Notes: generated from the letters alone by a model not told the origin. A stretch of DNA of 48,758 bases from BJGO01 sp039810885 (GCA_039810885.1 JBDHXV010000017.1:1-48758), one strand, 5' to 3'. Shown: positions 18,651 through 28,335, numbered from the stretch's first letter. Numbers and translations: made by a program.

Positions 18651-21600
18651 ATGAAATCATTAAACCTCGTGTGGTGCTTGATGTTTGCATTGCAAGTAAA
18701 TGCACAGATATATCCGGCTCCCGTCTATACAGTTACCTCCTATCGTACTCCTGAGCCGGGAGATGAAGCCTATAAAGCCATTGATGGAGATATTAATACT
18801 ACCTACCACTCTCAATGGTATGTCAATGGTATTCCCGATACACTTGATTTTTACTTCACGGCACAAGCACAAAGTATTAAAAAAATCGTTTACATACCTC
18901 GTCAGTCGCAATTGAATGGTGTATGGACTAATGTAGATGTGTATTATTCCACGCAAAATCAACCCGATAACTTTCTAACCCTTGCAAGCAATTTAAACTG
19001 GGCTGCTGATAATGCAAACAAAACAATTGATTTACCTAACGCTATACAAAATGTGGCTATAATAAAGTTTGCCGTTAACGCAGGCTATGCAAATTTTTCA
19101 AGTTGTGCAGAGATGCAATTCTTTTCAGAAACACCTTACGCCAATAGCAACATTGATTGTACTATACCCACTACCGAGTTATCTGCAAATGGGGCAAACG
19201 ATATTAAGGTGGCTATACAGGCTACGGGGTCGTATGCTTCATCCTACCAAAGTGGGGAGAACATTAGCGGCTCCTTTGATAACGACTTAAATACACTTTA
19301 TCATTCTTCTTACAATAACACTGTTTTTCCTGATACACTGAATTACCATTTCAATGGCACATCTCCAATAGATTATTTAAAATACATACCTCGCAGCGAT
19401 GGGGGCTCCAATGGAAATTTTGGAAACATAACCATTCAATACAACACCATTTTAAATAGCACTTTCCAGATTATTTCAGATTATGATTTTGAGATGTCCG
19501 GCATGCCTGTAATTGTTCATTTTCCTTCTACAATCACACCATCTAATATTCAAATCATCGTTCATAACGGATATAACAATTTTGCCAGTTGTGCGGAAAT
19601 GGAATTTTACAAATCTAATCCTGTAAATAATAACGCTCCTCCTACAGGGATTTTTGAAAATAATATCTGTTCTGCCCTTGCCTCAGGTATTACCCAAAGT
19701 CAAATCAACACAATTAGCTCTCCGTTTTACAAGTCTTTAGCACAGTGCTTGTTTGATGAAAGCTACAACATAAAATACCGGGTTCAGGAATTCGAGGTTT
19801 TTAAACCTACACAAAAAATAACTGAGGAGTTAAAAGTTGGCGGATATGACCCGTATGAGAATGCGACAGGTATTGTTTTTAATAGCGGAGATACCATAGC
19901 CCTTTTTGCTCAAGACATTCCCTTAAACGTACTCGTTTATTTGAGAATAAAAGATTTTGCTAGCGGGCTTTACGGAACAGAGAGTTTTTATCCGTTACAA
20001 AACGGACTTAACGTTTTCAAGATTAGCAACAGCGGCCTTGGATACATTAGCTACTTCAATCAGAATTTAACACTACAAAAGATAAAACTCAACATCGTCA
20101 GTGGTAAAGTGAACGGCTATTTCGATGCACAGACTTCATCTGCGAATGAATGGCCCGAGCTTTTAGATAACACGAATTATCCTAAAATGGATATACGCGG
20201 CGAATTTGCTCATTTGGTCTTTGATCGAAATGCTTTAAAGTCAGAATGTCCATTTGACGGATTAGCATTAATTCAAAAATATGATACCATCATTCGTTAT
20301 GAACGCTTGATGATGGGCTGGTTTAAATATAACCTCTCTCCCAAAAATCATCAGCTCGCATTCACGGAATCGGGCGGTGGCTGGTATGCAGGAGGACTGG
20401 GAATCCACCTCGATTTAGATTGGGGAGTCAGCAATATTTGCAATCCAAATAAACTTGACCTGTGGGGTATTCCGCACGAGTTTGGGCATGTGAACCAAAT
20501 TTATCCCGATCTCAATTGGATTGGGACAACAGAAGTTACCAATAATGTATATTCCGTTTGGGTTTATTATAAAATGAATAAGGATGGAAATAAGTACACT
20601 CGATTAGAGGCTGAAGTTAATCAGCCCTCTCCCGATATGCCTGCTGTTGCTGGCGGAACCATTAACGGTACCATCGATGCAACCTATGTTAAAGGCAAAG
20701 CTTTACAACAAGATGTGAATTATGATGTGTTTAAAACACTTGTTCCATTCTGGCAATTAGAACTTTATTATCAAAGTGCAGGTGCCTGCAAAAATGCGCC
20801 TGAACTAAATTTTGAATATCCGGGAAGTTACTCGGGTATAGATTATGCTCGTTGGTACGGAACAGTTTCCGAGTTATCTCGAAACACAAACTCAAGCGGA
20901 TTGACCAATGGTGAACTCATTTTAAATTTTGTAAAAAATACGTGCGATGCCGTAAAGGAAGACTTAACAACCTTCTTTACTAAAACCGGTTTTTTAAAGC
21001 CGCTAGATGTAACCATTGATGATTATGGTATAGGTCAAATTCTAATTTCGCAAAATCAAATTGACCAAACGGTTGCTTACATTCAAAGTAAAAATTATCC
21101 GCAGCCGGTCTCGCCGGTAATAAACTATCTATCTGCAAACAGTGTAAATGCCTTTAAGAATTTGTCGCCATTAACCGGTGTTACCGGCGTGGGTGTAACT
21201 TTATCAGGAACATCTTTATTAATACAAAATGACCAATGGCAAAACGCTATCGCATTTGAAGTATATGATATACAAGATACCTTAATGCACGTGGCTATAG
21301 TTGGCTCGGGTGATATATCCTTGCAAACAACAACCATTTATTATCCGAATAATGCTTTAAAGGTTTATGCCGTTGGTTATGATGGTCAAAAGATTTTAGT
21401 TTACCCCAATATCAATAGTGTTTTTACGCTAGGAACGAACAACACTACTCTCGTATATCCTAATCCATTTACTTCTGCGGACTACCTACATTTTCAAACA
21501 CCTTATGTAACGGAAATCATAATAGCTACACTCCAAACCACATCCGGACAAAGCGTTTTATCTATTGAAGGTAATTCATTGGAAATAGAAAAGTCAATCA

Positions 21601-21701
21601 ACAGTAAGCTTCAAAAGATGGCTGATGGGTTATACATTCTTAATGTAAAACGTTCGAATGGGGAATGTTCTTTTATAAAGTTAACGAAGGTGAATAATTA
21701 A
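18651..21701 (+). CDS. Secreted M60-like (enhancin/mucinase) metallopeptidase with T9SS sorting domain
   Basis: A 1016-residue secreted protein with signal peptide MKSLNLVWCLMFALQVNAQ. Residues about 25-165 and 185-325 are two copies of one discoidin-like beta domain: each has a DGDINTTYHS / DNDLNTLYHS block, then PDTL, then YIPR, and ends SSCAEMQFF / ASCAEMEFY. The M60 catalytic domain follows, with the zinc motif HEFGH at 609-613 and Glu628 (TTEVTNN), preceded by GGGWYAGGLGIHLD. The C-terminus is a T9SS type A sorting domain (VYPNPFTSADYLHF). M60 peptidases cleave O-glycosylated mucin-type proteins, so glycoprotein degradation at the cell surface is likely. The exact target is unknown. Confidence 0.9.
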   Translation: MKSLNLVWCLMFALQVNAQIYPAPVYTVTSYRTPEPGDEAYKAIDGDINTTYHSQWYVNGIPDTLDFYFTAQAQSIKKIVYIPRQSQLNGVWTNVDVYYSTQNQPDNFLTLASNLNWAADNANKTIDLPNAIQNVAIIKFAVNAGYANFSSCAEMQFFSETPYANSNIDCTIPTTELSANGANDIKVAIQATGSYASSYQSGENISGSFDNDLNTLYHSSYNNTVFPDTLNYHFNGTSPIDYLKYIPRSDGGSNGNFGNITIQYNTILNSTFQIISDYDFEMSGMPVIVHFPSTITPSNIQIIVHNGYNNFASCAEMEFYKSNPVNNNAPPTGIFENNICSALASGITQSQINTISSPFYKSLAQCLFDESYNIKYRVQEFEVFKPTQKITEELKVGGYDPYENATGIVFNSGDTIALFAQDIPLNVLVYLRIKDFASGLYGTESFYPLQNGLNVFKISNSGLGYISYFNQNLTLQKIKLNIVSGKVNGYFDAQTSSANEWPELLDNTNYPKMDIRGEFAHLVFDRNALKSECPFDGLALIQKYDTIIRYERLMMGWFKYNLSPKNHQLAFTESGGGWYAGGLGIHLDLDWGVSNICNPNKLDLWGIPHEFGHVNQIYPDLNWIGTTEVTNNVYSVWVYYKMNKDGNKYTRLEAEVNQPSPDMPAVAGGTINGTIDATYVKGKALQQDVNYDVFKTLVPFWQLELYYQSAGACKNAPELNFEYPGSYSGIDYARWYGTVSELSRNTNSSGLTNGELILNFVKNTCDAVKEDLTTFFTKTGFLKPLDVTIDDYGIGQILISQNQIDQTVAYIQSKNYPQPVSPVINYLSANSVNAFKNLSPLTGVTGVGVTLSGTSLLIQNDQWQNAIAFEVYDIQDTLMHVAIVGSGDISLQTTTIYYPNNALKVYAVGYDGQKILVYPNINSVFTLGTNNTTLVYPNPFTSADYLHFQTPYVTEIIIATLQTTSGQSVLSIEGNSLEIEKSINSKLQKMADGLYILNVKRSNGECSFIKLTKVNN

Positions 21702-21809
21702 AAGCCATTCTATAATTTCTATTTTTTTTGCGGCCAGTGAGATAGAGTACTATTCCAATCCAAACCCTAATTTGTATCTTTACAAGAAATCAAGATAAAA
21801 ACATCTTAA

Positions 21810-22577
21810 ATGAAACTAAGTATGAACACTACCGATACTACGAACAATGAAATAGATGTTCGAGAACTAATACCAATCAAACGTCACGAGAAACTTCTTA
21901 AAATTTTTAAAGAGCTTCCTGTTAATGATAGTTTTGTTTTCATTAATGATCACGACCCCTTGCCCCTATTTTACGAATTCCGCTCTATACACGGCGATGT
22001 TGTAGGATGGGAGTATCTGAACAAAGGCGGTAGAGAGTGGAAAGTTAAAGTTACACGCACCGAAGCATCGCAAGGAAAAGAGTTTAAAGGCGTGTCCACA
22101 TTGATAGACCTCAGAAAGGTTGATGAAAAAGACTGGAAACACGTTGTGTTTCATCGCTACGGCATGATGGAAAACGGCGACACTATGGAACTCATTGCAT
22201 CTTCTGACCCTAAAGACATTCACGCTGTTTTTGTTACAAAATTTGAAGGCAAACACTCTTGGGTTTATAGAAAAAAGGAACCCGATGAGTTCATCGTTCA
22301 TATTACAAAGAAAGATGATAGCGGATTGGGTGATGATGGTTTTGCTGTGGTCTATGAATTTGATGTGCGCCCCTACACCCCTACTGAACGTCATGAAATG
22401 TTTTACAAAGCATTTGAAGAAATAAAACCCGGTGAAGCATTTGTGTTTATCAACGATCATGATCCCAAGCCCCTGTATTATCAAATGGAAGCTGAAAGCA
22501 AACAACCCTTTAAGTGGGAATATTTGCAAAAAGGCCCTGTAGAATGGAAGGTTCGAGTTATCAAGACAAGTAAGTAA
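21810..22577 (+). CDS. DUF2249-repeat protein
   Basis: A 255-residue cytoplasmic protein made of three consecutive DUF2249-like units. Unit 1 (about residues 16-82) has IDVRELIPIKRHEK, FVFINDHDPLPL and GREWKVKVTR. Unit 3 (about 188-253) has FDVRPYTPTERHEM, FVFINDHDPKPL and PVEWKVRVIK. The middle unit (about 96-168) keeps the frame (IDLRKVD, then EFIVHITK) but has lost the NDHDP core. DUF2249 domains have no settled biochemical role; they are often found near hemerythrin, NO-related or respiratory genes. An ATG at 21822 is an alternative start. It stands alone, convergent with fcl. Confidence 0.82.
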   Translation: MKLSMNTTDTTNNEIDVRELIPIKRHEKLLKIFKELPVNDSFVFINDHDPLPLFYEFRSIHGDVVGWEYLNKGGREWKVKVTRTEASQGKEFKGVSTLIDLRKVDEKDWKHVVFHRYGMMENGDTMELIASSDPKDIHAVFVTKFEGKHSWVYRKKEPDEFIVHITKKDDSGLGDDGFAVVYEFDVRPYTPTERHEMFYKAFEEIKPGEAFVFINDHDPKPLYYQMEAESKQPFKWEYLQKGPVEWKVRVIKTSK

Positions 22578-22609
22578 TCCGAAGTCGTAAACTCGAGGTT
22601 CAAAATATT

Positions 22610-23551
22610 TTACCTCTCCAGAAAGGTTTTCATTTGTTTTACTTCTTCACAAGTACGACGAATGCCCTCTTGGAGAGATATGCTATGTTTCCACCCCAAC
22701 TTGTGAATCTTATCTACCGACAATAATTTCCGCGGCGTGCCATCCGGTTTTGAAGTATCGTAGCGCAGTTCGCCATTATAGCCCATCATGTCCTTAATCA
22801 TTATGGCTAAATTCTTAATGCTGATATCCTCGCCGGTTCCAATATTTACGATAGAGCGCTCATTATAGTGAAGCATCAGGAACAAGCATGCTTCCGCAAG
22901 GTCATCCACATGGAGAAATTCTCTACGCGGCGTTCCGGTTCCCCAAATCTCAACGAAGGGCGCATGCGCTTGATTAGCATCGTAAAACTTACGAATCAGC
23001 GCCGGTAATACATGTGAATTTTTCAAACTATAATTATCATTGGGGCCATATAAGTTTGTTGGCATTGCCGATATAAAATTCACTCCGTACTGATCATGAA
23101 AGGCTTCACACATTTTCAAGCCTGCAATTTTCGCCAATGCATAAGGCTCATTCGTTGGCTCTAGCGCGCCGGTTAACAGGTATTCTTCTTTAATAGGCTG
23201 TGGTGACATCTTTGGGTATATGCAGGAAGAACCTAAAAACAGTAATTTGATTACACCGGTATCATAAGCGCTCTTAATAACATTACATTCAATCATTAGA
23301 TTGTCATAAATGAAATCGGCACGATACGTATTATTTGCAATTATTCCACCAACCTTTGCTGCGGCCAAAAAAACATATTCCGGTTTTTCCTTCTTAAAGA
23401 AATCGGCAACCTCCTTTTGATTTCTTAAATCAAGTTCTTTAGAGGTTTTAACAATAATATTTTCATAACCTTCTTTTCGTAATCTCCGCTCAATAGCAGA
23501 GCCAACCATACCACGATGGCCCGCAACATAAATGCATGCGTTCTTTTCCAT
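22610..23551 (-). CDS. fcl: GDP-L-fucose synthase
   Basis: An epimerase/reductase of 313 residues that turns GDP-4-keto-6-deoxy-D-mannose into GDP-L-fucose with NADPH. It shows the NADP-binding GHRGMVGSAIERRL at the start, AAAKVGGI, the catalytic FLGSSCIYPK with YALAK, and the fucose-synthase block PTNLYGPNDNY. It starts 9 bases after the stop of gmd and is certainly in the same operon. The two genes together make the activated sugar for fucosylated glycans; no dedicated fucosyltransferase lies next to them. Confidence 0.95.
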   Translation of the reverse strand: MEKNACIYVAGHRGMVGSAIERRLRKEGYENIIVKTSKELDLRNQKEVADFFKKEKPEYVFLAAAKVGGIIANNTYRADFIYDNLMIECNVIKSAYDTGVIKLLFLGSSCIYPKMSPQPIKEEYLLTGALEPTNEPYALAKIAGLKMCEAFHDQYGVNFISAMPTNLYGPNDNYSLKNSHVLPALIRKFYDANQAHAPFVEIWGTGTPRREFLHVDDLAEACLFLMLHYNERSIVNIGTGEDISIKNLAIMIKDMMGYNGELRYDTSKPDGTPRKLLSVDKIHKLGWKHSISLQEGIRRTCEEVKQMKTFLER

Positions 23552-23560
23552 ACGTGTGTC

Positions 23561-24673
23561 CTATGTATGGTGGTTTATGATCTTGTGTCCGCTCTCTTTC
23601 AAGTGCTTTTCGCGCTTAAATAATTCAAGGTCAGCAGCCATCATCTCCTTAACAATTGCTGCTAAGTCGTGTTTCGGAACCCACCCTAACTGCTTTCTTG
23701 CTTTTGAAAAATCTCCAATAAGGATATCTACTTCTGATGGTCGATAATATCTCGAATCAATTTTCATCACCACTTTACCAAGCGGTAAAGTATATTCCGA
23801 TTTCTCGCACTTCTTAATCTTGGCTATTTCCTTCTCTCCTTTACCAATGAACTCTATTTCAATACCCACTTCTTTGAATGCTAATACTAAAAATTCACGC
23901 ACTGTAGTCGTTACTCCCGTTGCAAGTATAAAGTCATCTGGAGTGTGGTGCTGAAGCATCATCCACATACCTTCAACATAATCTCTCGCATGCCCCCAAT
24001 CTCGTTTCGAGTCAATGTTACCCATATAAACGGTGTCTTGCATTCCCAGAGCTATAAGCGATACTGCACGAGTAATTTTTCTCGTTACAAAATTTTCACC
24101 CCGTAATGGAGATTCATGGTTGAACAAGATGCCGTTTGTAGCAAACATGTTATAGGCTTCACGATAATTGACTGTTACCCAATAAGCATACAATTTAGCA
24201 GCAGCATAAGGAGAACGAGGGTAGAATGGCGTAGTTTCCTTCTGTGGAATTTCTTGCACCAACCCGTACAGTTCACTTGTAGAGGCTTGATAAATACGGC
24301 ATTTGTGAGTTAGACCCAGCATACGTACAGCCTCTAAAATACGCAATGCACCTATGCCGTCAGTATTGGCCGTGTATTCCGGTATATCAAAACTTACCCT
24401 AACGTGGCTCATGGCACCAAGGTTATAAATTTCATCCGGCTGCACTTCCTGAATAAGACGAATGATATTCGCAGAATCTGTAAGATCACCAAAATGCAGT
24501 TTGAACTTTGCATGTTTTTCGTGCACATCTTGGTATAAATGATCTATTCGATCGGTATTAAAAAGTGAGCTTCTTCGTTTAACTCCATGTACCTCGTACC
24601 CTTTTTGTAATAGCAATTCGCTGAGGTAGGCTCCATCTTGCCCTGTAACGCCTGTTATTAAAGCTTTCTTCAT
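23561..24673 (-). CDS. gmd: GDP-mannose 4,6-dehydratase
   Basis: A 370-residue extended SDR enzyme that makes GDP-4-keto-6-deoxy-D-mannose from GDP-D-mannose, the first step of the GDP-fucose pathway. The NADP site is ITGVTGQDGAYLSELLL, followed by the GMD-specific VHGVKRRSSLFNTDRIDHLY. The catalytic segment is QASTSELYG with YPRSPYAAAKLYAYW, and NHESPLRGENFVTRKI is conserved in the substrate site. It is the first gene of the gmd-fcl operon. About 265 bases lie between its start and the H1-like gene. Confidence 0.96.
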   Translation of the reverse strand: MKKALITGVTGQDGAYLSELLLQKGYEVHGVKRRSSLFNTDRIDHLYQDVHEKHAKFKLHFGDLTDSANIIRLIQEVQPDEIYNLGAMSHVRVSFDIPEYTANTDGIGALRILEAVRMLGLTHKCRIYQASTSELYGLVQEIPQKETTPFYPRSPYAAAKLYAYWVTVNYREAYNMFATNGILFNHESPLRGENFVTRKITRAVSLIALGMQDTVYMGNIDSKRDWGHARDYVEGMWMMLQHHTPDDFILATGVTTTVREFLVLAFKEVGIEIEFIGKGEKEIAKIKKCEKSEYTLPLGKVVMKIDSRYYRPSEVDILIGDFSKARKQLGWVPKHDLAAIVKEMMAADLELFKREKHLKESGHKIINHHT

Positions 24674-24880
24674 AGTGTGCTGAAAAATGAAACTCGGTTT
24701 TAGTATCTACATTAAATTGAATAGCCATTTCAAGAGCTACTCTCTTTTTTGAGGTTGTGCAAAATAAGTCATTTTATTAGAGAGTATTAAAAGTGAAGCT
24801 AATAAAGATAGAGGCAATGTATTTTTGGAAGTAACACTTTCAAACTATAACAGTTATTTAATACAATTTGTAAAAAATGA

Positions 24881-24914
24881 AAAAATGCCCAAGCCTATAA
24901 AAGACAGGGCATTT
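24881..24914 (-). terminator. Rho-independent terminator of the H1-like gene
   Basis: A stem of AAATGCCC (24883-24890) with GGGCATTT (24907-24914) and a 16-base loop is followed on the minus strand by a T-rich tract. It lies about 25 bases past the stop of the small histone H1-like gene. Confidence 0.65.
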
Positions 24915-24939
24915 CTAATCGTAATATTTATAATAAAGT

Positions 24940-25116
24940 TTATTCTTCTTTCTTTTTTTCCTGAACTTGTGATCTTATTTCTTGAGCTATTTTCTTTAGG
25001 TCTTGCATACTCTTACGAATGCGCGTACCGGCAGCATTATTGCCTTTTTCGTAAAACTTTTGGAAGTCATGTTCCATTTCGTTCACGAGGTGTTTGAGTT
25101 TGTGATAGAGTTCCAT
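24940..25116 (-). CDS. Histone H1-like small basic protein
   Basis: A 58-residue lysine-rich protein, opening MELYHKLKHLVNEMEHD and continuing FYEKGNNAAGTRIRKSMQDL to a KKKEE tail. The block KGNNAAGTRxRKxMQDLK is the signature of the short histone H1-like proteins widespread in Bacteroidota, thought to bind DNA in the nucleoid. It is too short for many gene finders. A possible promoter (TTG, 20 bases, TACTTTCC) precedes it and a hairpin terminator follows, so it is a single-gene unit. It lies 52 bases after the valS stop on the same strand. Confidence 0.88.
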   Translation of the reverse strand: MELYHKLKHLVNEMEHDFQKFYEKGNNAAGTRIRKSMQDLKKIAQEIRSQVQEKKKEE

Positions 25117-25137
25117 AGGAGTTTAGTTTTGGTAGTG

Positions 25138-25168
25138 GGAAAGTAAACTATTTTCTCTAATTGTTCAA
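25138..25168 (-). promoter_or_regulatory. Possible promoter of the H1-like gene
   Basis: On the minus strand, TTG (25168-25166), a 20-base spacer, then TACTTTCC (25145-25138), which matches TAnnTTTG at six of eight positions. It lies 21 bases before the start codon. Confidence 0.35.
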
Positions 25169-27784
25169 TTATTTTTTTGCTTTCAAACGGTTTAATTCCT
25201 CCATTAATGCAGCAATTTTCTTTTCAGCATCTGATGCCTTCTGGCGTTCTTTCTTTACAACGTCTGGATTTGCATTTGCCACAAAACGTTCATTACTCAA
25301 CTTATTATTGACACTCGTTAAGAATCCGCGAGTATAATTCAACTCATCATGTAATCGTTTTATTTCTGCTTCTATATCAATTTCACGGTGTACCTGAATG
25401 TAGTATGTATCGCCTTTTATGGTTAATGGTATAGTTCCTTCAGGCTTTTCTGAATGAATTAGGCAATTCAAATAGTTTAATCGGGTTAATGTTTTTTTAA
25501 TGGCTTCTATAGAAGTATCATTCGCTGTATTGTAATAAAGTCCGATCTCATCTTTGGGCTTCATTTGATTTTTCGCTCGTACCTCACGTATGGAAGTCGT
25601 TAATTTAATCAATAAATCTCCTTGAATCAATACCTCTTGGTCGAAATGTATTTCATCTTTTAGCAGTGTATTACAAATGGAAGTAAAGGTGCTTTTCTCC
25701 TCCCGAATTTCTTGAAATAATTCTTCTGTAATGAAAGGCATAAAAGGATGTAGCGTAATCATTAACTCCCGGAAAAAGTTTAAGGTTGCCTGATATGTCG
25801 CAGATCCTATGGGATTTTCAAAGTCAGGCTTTATCATTTCAAGATACCAAGAGCAGAAGTCATCCCAGATTAACTTATATACTGCTTTCAAAGCTTCCGA
25901 AATCTGATATTGTTTCATCAGTTCGTCTATTTGCAGACGCTGTTCGATTAAACGTGCTGTAAACCAACGTGTGGCAAATTCATTTTCATATCCATCTTTC
26001 GTCACACTGAAACCCTTGATTAAACGTAGCGCATTCCACAACTTATTATTAAAGTTTCTTCCTTGATCACAAAGTTTATCATCGTATAATAAATCGTTTC
26101 CTGCAGGCGATGAAATTAAAATACCAAAACGTACAGCATCCGCTCCATATTTATCTATTAGCTCGAGTAAATCAGGCGAGTTACCTAAGGACTTTGACAT
26201 TTTACGTCCTTGTTTATCTCGCACAATACCTGTAAAATATACGGCATCAAACGGTTTAGCCTTTTTATATTCATAACCTGCCATAATCATACGAGCCACC
26301 CAAAAGAAGATAATTTCCGGTGCCGTTACAAGTGTTGCCGTAGGATAATAATATTGAATAGCTGCATTATCGGGATTTGTAAAACCTTTGAACACTTCAA
26401 TGGGCCACAACCAAGAGCTAAACCACGTATCTAATACATCTTCATCTTGCTTCAATGTGAAACTATGGTTTGGATATTTTTCGGTAAAAAGTTGTTGTGC
26501 TTCTTGTTCTGTCTTAGCCACTACAAACTCACCGTGTTCATTGTACCAGGCCGGTATGCGATGCCCCCACCATAACTGCCTGCTGATGCACCAATCTTTG
26601 ATATTCTCCATCCAATGGCGATAGGTATTCTTAAACTTAGCAGGATAAAACTGGATATCATCCTTCATTACTGCATCCAAAGCAGGTTTAGCTAAGTGAG
26701 GCATTTTACACCACCACTGCATACTAAGGCGTGGTTCTATAACCGCATCCGTACGCTCACTAAAGCCGTTGCTGTTCATCAATTCTTCGATTTTCACCAA
26801 GAAACCTTCAGCTTCAAGCTGTTTGGCAATTTTTTTTCGAACCACAAAGCGATCTTCTCCTATAAATAATTCTGCTGCCTTACTCATCGTACCGTCGCTA
26901 TTGAGTACATCCACTATAGGCAGTCTATGTTTTAACCCCAGATTATAGTCATTAATATCGTGGGCTGGTGTCACCTTTAGAGCGCCTGTTCCGAATGTCA
27001 TATCAATGTATTCATCATAAATAATTGGGATGCGTCGATTAATGAGTGGTACAAAGGCGTACATTCCTTTCAAATGGTGATAGCGTTCATCACTCGGGTG
27101 CACACATATGGCGGTGTCACCCAATATAGTTTCAGGCCTTGTGGTGGCTATCGTAATATACTCTTCTTTATCGGTATCGAGTTTGTAGCGTACATAATAT
27201 AAATTCGATTTTACTTCTTTATATATCACCTCTTCATCGCTCAAGGCTGTTTGCGCCTTAGGATCCCAATGGATCATTTTAACGCCGCGGTAAATGTGTC
27301 CTTTCTTGTATAAATCTATAAACACATCGATAACTGCATTATAATAATCATTATCCATTGTAAAGTTTGTGCGATCCCAATCCAGAGCGCAGCCTAACTT
27401 CTTTAACTGTTGAAGAATAATTCCGCCGTATTTTTCTTTCCATTCCCAAGCATAAGTCAGAAATTCTTCACGGCTAAGTGTGTTCTTATCTATTCCTCTT
27501 TCGCGCAACATGCCAACCACTTTAGCCTCGGTAGCTATGGAGGCATGATCTGTGCCCGGAACCCAGCAGGCATTATAGCCTTTTTGTCTTGCACGACGGA
27601 TAAGGATATCTTGTATCGTATTATTAAGACAATGCCCCATGTGCAATACACCGGTAACATTGGGTGGGGGTATAACAATAGTATAGGAAGGCCGATCGTC
27701 CGGTTGAGATTCAAAAAATCTGTTTTCTATCCAGTAGCTGTACCATTTACTTTCTACTCCTGAGGGATTATAGTTTTTTTCCAT
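25169..27784 (-). CDS. valS: Valine--tRNA ligase
   Basis: This class I synthetase charges tRNA-Val in the cytoplasm. At 871 residues it has the family's normal length. The HIGH signature is PPPNVTGVLHMGH (residues about 38-50) and the KMSKS loop is GRKMSKSLGNSPD. The editing domain contains TTRPETILGDTAI, and the C-terminus has the valyl-specific coiled coil (EAEIKRLHDELNYTRGFL to the lysine-rich end). It has a good -7 promoter box just upstream. It is divergent from the small coiled-coil gene at 27943. Confidence 0.97.
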   Translation of the reverse strand: MEKNYNPSGVESKWYSYWIENRFFESQPDDRPSYTIVIPPPNVTGVLHMGHCLNNTIQDILIRRARQKGYNACWVPGTDHASIATEAKVVGMLRERGIDKNTLSREEFLTYAWEWKEKYGGIILQQLKKLGCALDWDRTNFTMDNDYYNAVIDVFIDLYKKGHIYRGVKMIHWDPKAQTALSDEEVIYKEVKSNLYYVRYKLDTDKEEYITIATTRPETILGDTAICVHPSDERYHHLKGMYAFVPLINRRIPIIYDEYIDMTFGTGALKVTPAHDINDYNLGLKHRLPIVDVLNSDGTMSKAAELFIGEDRFVVRKKIAKQLEAEGFLVKIEELMNSNGFSERTDAVIEPRLSMQWWCKMPHLAKPALDAVMKDDIQFYPAKFKNTYRHWMENIKDWCISRQLWWGHRIPAWYNEHGEFVVAKTEQEAQQLFTEKYPNHSFTLKQDEDVLDTWFSSWLWPIEVFKGFTNPDNAAIQYYYPTATLVTAPEIIFFWVARMIMAGYEYKKAKPFDAVYFTGIVRDKQGRKMSKSLGNSPDLLELIDKYGADAVRFGILISSPAGNDLLYDDKLCDQGRNFNNKLWNALRLIKGFSVTKDGYENEFATRWFTARLIEQRLQIDELMKQYQISEALKAVYKLIWDDFCSWYLEMIKPDFENPIGSATYQATLNFFRELMITLHPFMPFITEELFQEIREEKSTFTSICNTLLKDEIHFDQEVLIQGDLLIKLTTSIREVRAKNQMKPKDEIGLYYNTANDTSIEAIKKTLTRLNYLNCLIHSEKPEGTIPLTIKGDTYYIQVHREIDIEAEIKRLHDELNYTRGFLTSVNNKLSNERFVANANPDVVKKERQKASDAEKKIAALMEELNRLKAKK

Positions 27785-27811
27785 CGTTTCTATTCAATTG
27801 CCATAAGGCGG

Positions 27812-27819
27812 CAAAAATA
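27812..27819 (-). promoter_or_regulatory. -7 promoter box of valS
   Basis: On the minus strand the octamer is TATTTTTG, an exact TAnnTTTG match 27 bases before the valS ATG. A GTTA sits at the -33 position about 19 bases upstream, a weak match to TTG. Confidence 0.55.
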
Positions 27820-27942
27820 GAGTAATTCGTCACTATGTTAACCCTGTGGAGAAAAGGTGTATAAGAAGCCAAATTATAGTGGTCAAATTATTCTTTATTG
27901 AACTGATAATGATTTACATTTAAAGAATAAAATCCAAAAGCA

Positions 27943-28311
27943 ATGGAACTACAAACACCACCACAGCAAACTCTGAAGAGTAAGCAACAAATCAACAAGC
28001 TGAAATTCTATATGGATGAAATCGCTATTATGCGTAAGCGGCTATCGGATGCGGTCATGCGTAACAACACACACGAAGTGTTGGTTATGGTTGATCAATT
28101 CGATAACCAATTTGATATACAAGAAAAAGTAATCTCTGACTTAAAACATAAACTAAAAGTATTACACCGCATACAATCCAGCTCAGGTGGAGTATCTGAT
28201 TCTTCTTTATTAGATGATGACTCTGATGGTACCGAAGACATGGAGTCGTTTGAAAAATATTTTAATAATCTTCGTACCGAATACATAAACTTTTTAACGA
28301 AGTGGATGTAA
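27943..28311 (+). CDS. Hypothetical coiled-coil protein
   Basis: A 122-residue cytoplasmic protein with no recognised domain. Residues about 10-70 are predicted to be mostly helical and heptad-like (INKLKFYMDEIAIMRKRLSDAV, then VDQFDNQFDIQEKVISDLKHKLKVL). A serine- and aspartate-rich linker (SSGGVSDSSLLDDDSDG) precedes a short aromatic C-terminal helix. A strong hairpin terminator follows 24 bases after the stop, which supports it as a real gene. I cannot assign a function. Confidence 0.7.
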   Translation: MELQTPPQQTLKSKQQINKLKFYMDEIAIMRKRLSDAVMRNNTHEVLVMVDQFDNQFDIQEKVISDLKHKLKVLHRIQSSSGGVSDSSLLDDDSDGTEDMESFEKYFNNLRTEYINFLTKWM

Positions 28312-28335
28312 CATAGGATAATGTAGATTATAGGA

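Noticed and set aside
21966..22529. Minus-strand frame of 187 codons opposite the DUF2249 gene
   Set aside because: The plus-strand protein has clear repeated domains; the antisense frame has none and exists because of codon composition.
24825..25097. Plus-strand frame of 90 codons upstream of valS
   Set aside because: It lies opposite the histone H1-like gene and its terminator; its hydrophobic residues come from the antisense of lysine and glutamate codons.
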